Shown piece by piece: positions 1-5,335 of a stretch of 7,022 nt of DNA (position 1 is its first letter; the number at the start of each line of letters is the position of its first letter). Below the pieces are notes generated by a model that saw only the letters and a program-made list of their open reading frames with translations, had not been told where the DNA came from and did not search any database. The DNA is taken from NCBI GenBank assembly GCA_031289515.1, contig JAITPH010000078.1:1-7022 (forward strand), in the 5' to 3' direction. The translations under genes were made by a program, and so were the position numbers. The DNA comes from Tannerella sp. Its GTDB lineage: Bacteria; Bacteroidota; Bacteroidia; Bacteroidales; Tannerellaceae.

Positions 1-97
1 AATTTTATTCAAAAAATTTTCAAACAAAACGTTAAAAGCCCCCAAACACCCCATGAATACAGGCTTTTCGCCATGCAAACTTTTTTTCATCCATCCT
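1..97. other. non-coding left edge, nothing recognised
   Basis: AT-rich sequence with no credible reading frame, RNA gene or terminator. With the palindromes (98-267) and the 75 bases before the propeller gene stop (268-342), it makes a 342-base gene-free stretch. The only further structure is a short stem, CTAAAC (293-298) with GTTTAG (302-307), which has no T-run after it on either strand. Confidence 0.6.
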
Positions 98-175
98 GTC
101 ATGTCGACCGTAGCGGAGACATCTCGTGTCGGATAACAGATGTCTCCCACTGCGCTGCGCTCCGGTCGACATGAC
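98..175. repeat. imperfect palindromic repeat, copy 1
   Basis: A 78-bp inverted repeat. The outer arms GTCATGTCGACCG (98-110) and CGGTCGACATGAC (163-175) pair over 13 bp. The inner arms GGAGACATCT (115-124) and AGATGTCTCC (138-147) pair over 10 bp around a 13-base loop (125-137). The right side has 15 unpaired bases (148-162) between the arms against 4 on the left. Sequences of this general kind are common between genes in Bacteroidota; I judge it a small non-autonomous palindromic (REP- or MITE-like) element. Confidence 0.8.
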
Positions 176-188
176 GGGGATGGTGTCC

Positions 189-267
189 GTCATGTCGACC
201 GGAGTGGAGACATCTCGTGTGTCGCTAAATAGATGTCTCCACTACGCTTCGCTTCGGTCGACATGAC
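189..267. repeat. imperfect palindromic repeat, copy 2
   Basis: A 79-bp inverted repeat in the same orientation as copy 1, with a 91-base period. The outer arms 189-201 and 255-267 are identical in sequence to those of copy 1. The inner arms AGTGGAGACATCT (203-215) and AGATGTCTCCACT (231-243) pair over 13 bp around a 15-base loop (216-230). The first 32 bases match copy 1 at 30 positions; the right half differs by one indel and three substitutions. The 13-base spacer between copies (176-188) is ggggatggtgtcc. RNA from either strand would fold strongly, so the pair may stop or stabilise the 3' end of the propeller transcript. Confidence 0.8.
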
Positions 268-342
268 ATCCTTTCGTCATTCTTCCTTTTTGCTAAACTT
301 GGTTTAGTAACTTCCTCGAAATGAAAAGATGTTCTTGCATAA

Positions 343-1554
343 TCATTTCAGTTTTATAATCATTAATACCGGATTATCGTCGTCAAGCAGGCCTTTAACC
401 AAAGTCTGCAATGCCTTTTTCTTCTCCGGAGATTTTGCAACAGCCTTTGTGAAATGCGCGTCGGTTAGTTGTTCTTGCATCTCGAACGGCTGTAACGGAA
501 AGCACACGGCGGAATTTTCCATATAAGAAGTATAAAAGTTTTCAATATCCATCCCGCCGTCCCAGTCGTTTTGTATTGTCCTTTTTATATTTGCAGTCAA
601 CTGCCGTGTCTGCTTGTCGTAGAGAGAAAAAAAAATTCTTCTGTTTTCCCTATCATAAGGACTATGTGCATGATCAATGTAAAGATATTTCTTCGAATCC
701 TTTACAGTATATATTGTATTTCTGTTGATCAGTTCGGAATAGTTTATTACATAAGCAGAGGCTTTCATCGATTCTTCCAATGTTACCGGTTTTTGCTGTT
801 TGATAAAGTATGCCGCCGAACACGTATAATCCGGATTAATCCGAAATATCGTGTCGTTATAGCTTTTTCTCAGATAATACCCCGATTCGTTCCTGAAAAA
901 CGGAGAAGTATAGTATGAAGATACTTCTAAAGTACGTTCCTTAAACGTACAAACATCATAACTCTTTTCCTTATGTATAATTTTGCCGTCCGGACTCATA
1001 ACCACATATTTGTACAATATTTGTTTTTTTTCATAATCGGGAAACAAAACAAGATTACCTTTATCGTCGCATATTATACCATGAACAAAAAAAAGTTGTC
1101 CTTCCGAATCAAAAGGCTCGTCTTTCAACGGATTGTTGATGCTTTTGACAAGTTTGCCGTTAAAATCGTAAACAATGATTTTATATGGCGGATAATTACC
1201 GTACATGTAAATCAGCCTGTTCTTTTTATCATAGCCTGTACATCTTATAAAATCTTCATTCGGACCCTGCCCTGTATGATGTATGCTCCTGATAAATTTC
1301 CCCTTGCGGTCGAACTGCAAGTTTCCGACAAAAATGTATTCGTCCGTAAGCGCAGGATTGGGAATTATATTTCCAATCAGGCACTTTTCATTTGTCTCCA
1401 GAGGAACGTACTCGACCTCTTCGGCAAGATCACTCAGTTTAAGTTCGTTCTCAAACCGGTTGGATTTGCTTAGTTCTATCGTCTCCAATTGATTCCCTTG
1501 TCCCCAACAATAGCTGCCAAGGCTCACTAATACGACTAAAATAAAGTTTCTCAT
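343..1554 (-). CDS. secreted six-bladed beta-propeller protein (Bacteroidales family)
   Basis: A 403-residue exported protein of the six-bladed beta-propeller type (NHL-like; DUF4934/DUF5128-related) that is very numerous in gut Bacteroidales and has no established biochemical role. Residues 1-18 are a signal peptide. The Cys16 context GSYC does not fit a lipobox, so cleavage by signal peptidase I near residue 18-19 is more likely than lipidation. Family marks are LSDLAEEVEYVPLETNEKCL (40-59), the blade motif FDRKGKFIRSIHHTGQGPNE (81-100), a second blade strand YDFNGKLVKSI (129-139), MSPDGKIIHKEKSYD (186-200) and the C-terminus DDDNPVLMIIKLK. Start ATG 1552-1554 leads straight into the signal peptide. 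No further gene of the same type is seen beside it, and the short NVEALA-type peptide gene that often precedes such genes was not found. Substrate or ligand unknown. Confidence 0.85.
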   Translation of the reverse strand: MRNFILVVLVSLGSYCWGQGNQLETIELSKSNRFENELKLSDLAEEVEYVPLETNEKCLIGNIIPNPALTDEYIFVGNLQFDRKGKFIRSIHHTGQGPNEDFIRCTGYDKKNRLIYMYGNYPPYKIIVYDFNGKLVKSINNPLKDEPFDSEGQLFFVHGIICDDKGNLVLFPDYEKKQILYKYVVMSPDGKIIHKEKSYDVCTFKERTLEVSSYYTSPFFRNESGYYLRKSYNDTIFRINPDYTCSAAYFIKQQKPVTLEESMKASAYVINYSELINRNTIYTVKDSKKYLYIDHAHSPYDRENRRIFFSLYDKQTRQLTANIKRTIQNDWDGGMDIENFYTSYMENSAVCFPLQPFEMQEQLTDAHFTKAVAKSPEKKKALQTLVKGLLDDDNPVLMIIKLK

Positions 1555-1587
1555 ATCGAATAATTTTTATTGAATTTCTTGTAATAA

Positions 1588-1619
1588 ACAATATAAGCAT
1601 TTGCTCTTTCCATGGCAAA
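1588..1619 (-). promoter_or_regulatory. candidate Bacteroidetes-type promoter for the beta-propeller gene
   Basis: On the minus strand TTTG (plus 1616-1619) is followed after 20 bases by TATATTGT (plus 1588-1595), close to the TTTG / TAnnTTTG promoter used by the primary sigma factor of Bacteroides. The -33 box is exact; the -7 box matches four of the six specified positions. Transcription would begin near 1581, leaving a leader of about 27 bases before the ATG at 1554. In an AT-rich gap such a match can arise by chance. Confidence 0.35.
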
Positions 1620-1662
1620 TCTTCGTCACTTACCTTTTTGACGCCATAAAGGTAAGCATTTG
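1594..1662. repeat. duplicated 10-mer TAAGCATTTG flanking the leader hairpin
   Basis: TAAGCATTTG occurs at 1594-1603 and 1653-1662, 59 bases apart (CAAATGCTTA on the minus strand). One copy abuts the hairpin and the other overlaps the proposed promoter -7 box and spacer. It could be a pair of regulator-binding sites or the trace of a short duplication. Confidence 0.5.
1629..1656. repeat. 9-bp perfect hairpin in the propeller gene leader region
   Basis: CTTACCTTT (1629-1637) and AAAGGTAAG (1648-1656) form a perfect 9-bp inverted repeat with a 10-base loop (ttgacgccat). On the minus strand no T-run follows, so it is not a standard intrinsic terminator. It lies just upstream of the proposed promoter of the propeller gene, so an operator or a weak terminator of the folK operon are both possible. 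Confidence 0.6.
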
Positions 1663-1673
1663 TTTTGAGTCCT

Positions 1674-1696
1674 CGCAACTTTTCCCGCAACTTTTC
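1674..1696. repeat. two-copy 12-base tandem repeat
   Basis: CGCAACTTTTC occurs at 1674-1684 and again at 1686-1696, giving a 12-base period (the extra base is C after the first copy and A after the second). It lies between the 73-codon frame and the propeller gene. Function unknown. Confidence 0.7.
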
Positions 1697-1708
1697 AGAA
1701 ATGAATTT

Positions 1709-1930
1709 TTAACAGATTGAGATTCCGTGTATCGCGAATGAGATTTGCAGAACGATTACATTTGCGTGTCGCGTTCCTCGCTCAATGAGTGGGTTGCTTG
1801 AAGCTCCACGCAGCATCTTGGCCGCTTCGCAGGTGAAGAAGAGATAGTGGTCGGAGGGCATGCCGTCCATATCGACAAACTTGGCCATATCGCCGACCGG
1901 AGGATTATCAGTAACTCCGTTAATATTCAT
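1709..1930 (-). CDS. 73-codon frame of unknown nature, possible small protein or gene remnant
   Basis: Not recognised. The ATG at 1928-1930 overlaps the last 11 bases of folK, as expected of a coupled operon gene. Residues 1-42, including GDMAKFVDMDGMPSDHYLFF, have strong codon structure with many C- and G-ending codons (gtc ggc gat atg gcc aag; ctc ttc ttc acc tgc), more so than the neighbouring genes. From about residue 43 the use shifts to cga, gga, gca and ata codons, and the tail (NPLIERGTRHANVIVLQI) reads like non-coding sequence. No signal peptide, membrane segment or known motif is evident. It could be a true small protein, the fused remnant of a disrupted gene, or part of a dispersed intergenic repeat. 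It is listed because nothing else explains the stretch; the call is weak. Confidence 0.3.
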   Translation of the reverse strand: MNINGVTDNPPVGDMAKFVDMDGMPSDHYLFFTCEAAKMLRGASSNPLIERGTRHANVIVLQISFAIHGISIC

Positions 1931-2402
1931 AAGACGGCGTCATAAGTATTTCATACAGTACCTTGACAGGTTTTTGGAAGACCGGATGTATCGCGTAGGG
2001 GGCTATTTCCTTCAACGGCTCCAATACAAATTCCCTTAAATGCAAAAGCGGATGGGGGATGACGAGGTTTGGCGCGTTCATTATCAAGTCGTCGTACAAT
2101 AGAATGTCGATGTCTATGATTCTGTCTTCGTATTTTGCCTGGACAGTCTTTCCCGTTCGCCCCAAATCGCGCTCTATCTGCTGCGTTTCGGCGAGCAATT
2201 CCGGAGGCGACAATTCCGTTTCGGCCTTCACCGCCATGTTAAGGAAGTCTTCGGACGAGCCGAAACCCCATGGCTTGGTCTCATAAAAACAGGAAAGAGC
2301 AAGAACGCACCCTACCCTTTCCGTAATCAGCGATACGGCGCCGATCAGATTATGTCTTTTACTTCCAATATTAGCGCCCAATCCCAAATAAACCGTATTC
2401 AA
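1920..2402 (-). CDS. folK: 2-amino-4-hydroxy-6-hydroxymethyldihydropteridine diphosphokinase (HPPK, FolK), probable TTG start
   Basis: Transfers pyrophosphate from ATP to 6-hydroxymethyl-7,8-dihydropterin in folate synthesis. The 160-residue protein shows the HPPK features: YLGLGANIGSK (5-15), SCFYETKPWGF (37-47), IERDLGRTGK (76-85), the Mg-binding DRIIDIDILLYDD (93-105; Asp97 and Asp99) and IPHPLLHLREFVLEPL (115-130). No ATG exists between the previous in-frame stop and this homology. I place the start at the TTG of 2400-2402, which gives MNTVYLGLG, the usual family N-terminus, 17 bases after the queA stop and behind a weak AGG (ttcaggcag). A second TTG at 2451-2453 would add 17 residues with no family resemblance and overlap queA by 34 bases. 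The TAA stop at 1920-1922 is overlapped by the next small frame. Confidence 0.95.
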   Translation of the reverse strand: MNTVYLGLGANIGSKRHNLIGAVSLITERVGCVLALSCFYETKPWGFGSSEDFLNMAVKAETELSPPELLAETQQIERDLGRTGKTVQAKYEDRIIDIDILLYDDLIMNAPNLVIPHPLLHLREFVLEPLKEIAPYAIHPVFQKPVKVLYEILMTPSYEY

Positions 2403-2419
2403 CTGCCTGAATTTTACGG

Positions 2420-3469
2420 TTACAAAATCAACATCGCATCTCCGTAGGCGCAAAAGCGGTATCCTTCCTTCATAGCGACATGATATGCCTCCATTATAAG
2501 TTCAAAGCCGCCAAAGGTAGCCGCCACCATAAGCAGCGACGACAGCGGAGTATGGAAGTTCGTAATCATACAGTTAGCAATACTGAAATCGTAAGGCAGG
2601 AATATAAACTTGTTAGTCCAGCCGTCATATTCCTTTAGATGTCCGTCGGTGCTGACCGACGTTTCTATGGCGCGCATCACTGAAGTGCCTACCGCGCAAA
2701 TTTTCTTTCCGCTATCTTTAGCTTCATTGACGGCGTTTGCAACCTCCGCGCTTATCCTCATCTGCTCCGAATCCATCTTATGTTTGGACAAGTCTTCGAC
2801 GTCTATTTCGCGATAGTTTCCAAGTCCGGAATGAACGGTCAGGAACTCGAAGCTGCAATCCTTGATTTCGAGGCGTTTCATCAGTTCGCGGCTGAAGTGA
2901 AGCCCTGCCGCCGGAGCTACCACGGCGCCTTCTTCGCTTGCATATATTGTCTGGTAACGCTCCGTGTCTTCCGGTTCGGATTCGCGCGTAATATACTTGG
3001 GAAGCGGAGTATTGCCCAGCTCGAACAGTATCTTTTTGAACTCGACATGCGGGCCGTCGAAAAGGAAACGAAGCGTCCGGCCCCGCGAAGTCGTATTGTC
3101 TATCACCTCGGCGACAAGCGCATCGTTTTCGCCGAAATACAGCTTGTTGCCGATGCGGATTTTACGCGCCGGATCGACGAGCACGTCCCACAGCCGCAAG
3201 TCCGGATTAAGCTCGCGCAATAAAAAGACTTCTATTCGCGCGCCTGTCCTCTCCTTGTTTCCGTACAAACGCGCGGGAAACACTTTCGTGTTGTTCATTA
3301 TAAAGACATCGCCTTTTCCGAAATACTTTATAAGGTCTTTGAACACTTTATGCTCAATCTTTCCTTTTTCACGATTAACGACCATCATTCGCGATTCGTC
3401 GCGATACGATACCGGATGTTGTGCTATCAGCGCAGGCGGCAACACAAATTTGAATTTTGAGAGTTTCAT
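2420..3469 (-). CDS. queA: S-adenosylmethionine:tRNA ribosyltransferase-isomerase QueA
   Basis: Transfers and rearranges the ribosyl part of SAM onto 7-aminomethyl-7-deazaguanine at tRNA position 34, giving epoxyqueuosine in the queuosine pathway. The 349-residue protein matches the family end to end: MKLSKFKFVLPP at the start, IAQHPVSYRDESRMMVV (15-31), NNTKVFPARLYGNK (59-72), LWDVLVDPARKIRIG (93-107), RYQTIYA then APAAGLHF (171-192), and the end EGYRFCAYGDAMLIL. I chose ATG 3467-3469 because family proteins begin at MKLS. An upstream in-frame ATG at 3488-3490 would add seven residues (MFIDDIY), and codons further up run into the end of truB. The 70-base leader is AT-rich with no Shine-Dalgarno. 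Its TAA stop is 17 bases before the probable folK start. Confidence 0.97.
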   Translation of the reverse strand: MKLSKFKFVLPPALIAQHPVSYRDESRMMVVNREKGKIEHKVFKDLIKYFGKGDVFIMNNTKVFPARLYGNKERTGARIEVFLLRELNPDLRLWDVLVDPARKIRIGNKLYFGENDALVAEVIDNTTSRGRTLRFLFDGPHVEFKKILFELGNTPLPKYITRESEPEDTERYQTIYASEEGAVVAPAAGLHFSRELMKRLEIKDCSFEFLTVHSGLGNYREIDVEDLSKHKMDSEQMRISAEVANAVNEAKDSGKKICAVGTSVMRAIETSVSTDGHLKEYDGWTNKFIFLPYDFSIANCMITNFHTPLSSLLMVAATFGGFELIMEAYHVAMKEGYRFCAYGDAMLIL

Positions 3470-3539
3470 ATATATATCATCAATAAACATTATTTTAAAC
3501 CAATTACAATAAACCACATTCAGACTGTTCGGTGACGGC

Positions 3540-4217
3540 TTAGACCAGAAACGAATCAAACTCGCCGACCGTCAGACACTTGTCTAAGGTGACGTCGCCG
3601 ACCCGCGTTCTTTCCAAAGCTATCAGATGCGCTCCCGAAGCGAGAGATTCGCCGATGTCGCGCGCTAAAGCCCTTATATACGTGCCTTTGCTGCAAACGA
3701 CACGTATTTTTATCACCGGCAGACGGTATTCCAGCAATTCGATCTCGTCTATGACAAGAACTTTCGCTTTCAGCGCTGTTTCCCTGCCTTCGCGAGCCAG
3801 CTTGTAAGCCCGCTTTCCGTCTATCTTGCAAGCCGAAAAAGCCGGAGGTATCTGTTCGATGCGTCCGACAAATGTCTTCAACACATTTTCGACCGTCTCA
3901 TACGTAATATGACTCGTAGGATACGTCGCATCTATTTCTTTTTCAAGGTCGAACGAAGGCGTTGTAGCCCCCAGCATCAGCGTCGCCACATATTCTTTGG
4001 TCTGACCCTGAAATATATCAATCCTTTTCGTCGCGCTTCCGGTACACAGTATCATCACTCCTGTCGCTTTCGGGTCTAAAGTGCCGGCATGTCCGACCTT
4101 TAGCTTTTTAACGTGCAACTTTTGCGATAACCTGTTCCTGAACTTGTTTACCAAATCGAATGAAGTCCAGTCAAGCGGTTTGTTAAAGCATACTACTTCG
4201 CCTTCTATGAAATCCAT
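3540..4217 (-). CDS. truB: tRNA pseudouridine(55) synthase TruB
   Basis: Converts U55 to pseudouridine in the T-loop of tRNAs. The 225-residue protein shows the TruB motif GHAGTLDPKATGVM at residues 42-55, with catalytic Asp48. Also visible are the substrate-stacking Tyr76 within TKEY, the segment IPPAFSACKIDGKRAY (123-138) and CSKGTYIRALARDIGE (175-190). It ends soon after the catalytic domain and so lacks a C-terminal PUA domain, as is common in Bacteroidales TruB. I chose the ATG at 4215-4217 (MDFIEGEVVCFNKPLDW) because it matches the family N-terminus and sits just past the uppP stop. The frame is open a further 50 codons upstream, but that stretch lies inside uppP and has no TruB character. 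A 70-base gap follows before queA. Confidence 0.97.
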   Translation of the reverse strand: MDFIEGEVVCFNKPLDWTSFDLVNKFRNRLSQKLHVKKLKVGHAGTLDPKATGVMILCTGSATKRIDIFQGQTKEYVATLMLGATTPSFDLEKEIDATYPTSHITYETVENVLKTFVGRIEQIPPAFSACKIDGKRAYKLAREGRETALKAKVLVIDEIELLEYRLPVIKIRVVCSKGTYIRALARDIGESLASGAHLIALERTRVGDVTLDKCLTVGEFDSFLV

Positions 4218-4222
4218 CGTAC

Positions 4223-5029
4223 TTACTTGAATCCGGTAAAAATAAGTATCAAAACGCTCGCTATAAGCAAATAGTAAGCAAAATATATCATTTTCCGGCT
4301 TCTCACGATATTTATCATCCACTTGCAGGCGACAGCTCCCGAAACGTAAGCGGCTATGAATCCGCAAATCAACGAGCCTGCCGGTATCGTCGAGAACATG
4401 GATGCGCCGTTATCTTTCACGGCGTCCACGACATCTAACAGAGCTTCTCCCAATACCGGTATGATGACCATAAGAAAAGAGAATTTGGCTATATCTTCCT
4501 TTTTATTTCCAAGCATGACGCCGGTAGAGATAGTAGCTCCGGAACGCGAAATGCCGGGCGCGGCTGCAACGGCTTGCGCTATTCCGATTATGAAAGCGTC
4601 AAGATACGAAATCTCCGTTTTACGGCTTGTTCCGGCAAGGCTTGCAAACATGATAAACGCGCATGAAACCAACAACATGCATCCTATCACGAACAAACCG
4701 CTGCCGAACAAACTTTCCACATAATCCTTAAAAAAAAGCCCGACAATGCCTATCGGTATCATCGAAATCAAAATCTTAAAAACCAGTCTGGTCTCGTCAT
4801 TCATGCGGAATGCGAAAAGACCGCGAAACAAACCGGATATTTCTTTCCACAGGACGGTTATCGTACTTAGAACGGTAGCTACATGTACAAGGACGGCAAA
4901 AGCGAGATTCTCGCCGCCGTTCATCCCGAACAGGTTACCGACAATAGCAAGATGACCGCTGCTACTGACAGGAAGAAATTCCGTCAAGCCCTGAATTACT
5001 CCCAATATTATGGCTTCTATCCAACTCAT
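4223..5029 (-). CDS. uppP: undecaprenyl-diphosphatase UppP (BacA family)
   Basis: Multi-pass membrane phosphatase that converts undecaprenyl pyrophosphate to undecaprenyl phosphate, recycling the lipid carrier for peptidoglycan and surface polysaccharide. Overproduction in other bacteria gives bacitracin resistance, hence the older name BacA. At 268 residues it has the usual length. The N-terminal active-site motif QGLTEFLPVSSSGH is at residues 13-26, with Glu17, Ser22-24 and His26. The second motif PGISRSGATIS is at 158-168, with Arg162. Hydrophobic helices cover most of the rest, ending in ASVLILIFTGFK. The ATG overlaps the upstream DUF3098 stop by 4 bases, and the TAA stop lies 5 bases before the truB start, so it sits in the middle of a tightly coupled operon. 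No missing key residue was seen. Confidence 0.97.
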   Translation of the reverse strand: MSWIEAIILGVIQGLTEFLPVSSSGHLAIVGNLFGMNGGENLAFAVLVHVATVLSTITVLWKEISGLFRGLFAFRMNDETRLVFKILISMIPIGIVGLFFKDYVESLFGSGLFVIGCMLLVSCAFIMFASLAGTSRKTEISYLDAFIIGIAQAVAAAPGISRSGATISTGVMLGNKKEDIAKFSFLMVIIPVLGEALLDVVDAVKDNGASMFSTIPAGSLICGFIAAYVSGAVACKWMINIVRSRKMIYFAYYLLIASVLILIFTGFK

Positions 5030-5280
5030 ACATTGCTATCGGTTGCAACAGGTCTGTCCGCGTCTTTCGGTTTCTTCAGGATGCCTACGATTACAAGCGC
5101 AAAACCTAAAACCGTAACTATCGGCGCTACGACTATCCTGCGGGTACTGAAAATGTCCTGAGTGAACGATACTTCGTCTTCGGCGCCGCCGCCGCTCATC
5201 AAAACAAATCCGATAATTATCAACACTATAGCAATTGCTATCAAAATAAAGTTTTCTTTTCCAAACGCAAAATCTTTCAT
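5026..5280 (-). CDS. DUF3098 family small membrane protein
   Basis: Protein of 84 residues matching the Bacteroidota-specific DUF3098 family, whose function is unknown. The start MKDFAFGKENF, the glycine motif LMSGGG (residues 27-32), QDIFSTRRIVVAP (41-53) and the two hydrophobic segments are family features. TM1 spans about residues 11-29 and TM2 about 48-68. The 11-18 residues between them are acidic (AEDEVSF), and the C-terminus is a polar tail. Its TGA stop overlaps the uppP start as ATGA (5026-5029), so the two are almost surely translated together. Sitting between ftsX and uppP it may have a cell-envelope role; that is inference from position only. Start ATG at 5278-5280 follows an AT-rich leader without Shine-Dalgarno. 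Confidence 0.92.
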   Translation of the reverse strand: MKDFAFGKENFILIAIAIVLIIIGFVLMSGGGAEDEVSFTQDIFSTRRIVVAPIVTVLGFALVIVGILKKPKDADRPVATDSNV

Positions 5281-5335
5281 ATATTAATTTTTAAAATCCT
5301 TAATCTCTTCCGTCACATTGCAAACCTGCGCTGCA

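Larger units (their letters stand above)
93..272. mobile_element. possible inserted palindrome pair with 5-base flanking direct repeat
   Basis: The two palindromes together (98-267) are bounded exactly by ATCCT at 93-97 and ATCCT at 268-272, as in a target-site duplication. No transposase gene is present, so any mobility would depend on an enzyme encoded elsewhere. A 5-base match can occur by chance, so this is tentative. Confidence 0.35.

Noticed and set aside
98..267. CRISPR array
   Set aside because: There are only two repeats, each nearly 80 bp and itself palindromic, with a 13-base spacer; no cas genes are nearby.
290..310. Intrinsic terminator after the propeller gene
   Set aside because: The stem is short (six Watson-Crick pairs, CTAAAC/GTTTAG) and no T-run follows it on the minus strand.
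973..1473. Plus-strand frame of 166 codons opposite the propeller gene
   Set aside because: Its translation is rich in aromatic and basic residues typical of an antisense shadow, and the minus-strand frame has clear family motifs.
1451..1690. Minus-strand frame of 79 codons covering the propeller gene leader and N-terminus
   Set aside because: It starts at a TTG, runs out of frame through the propeller signal peptide region, and its first part is made of the tandem repeat and hairpin. No protein family is recognisable.
2780..3512. Long plus-strand frames opposite queA
   Set aside because: They are antisense to a fully conserved gene and encode no recognisable protein; they are open because of the codon bias of queA.
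3470..3559. 30-residue N-terminal extension of QueA
   Set aside because: It runs into the 3' end of truB, and family members begin at the MKLS methionine.
4218..4367. 50-residue N-terminal extension of TruB
   Set aside because: It lies within the uppP coding region, and the sequence has no TruB similarity; the ATG at 4215-4217 fits the family start.
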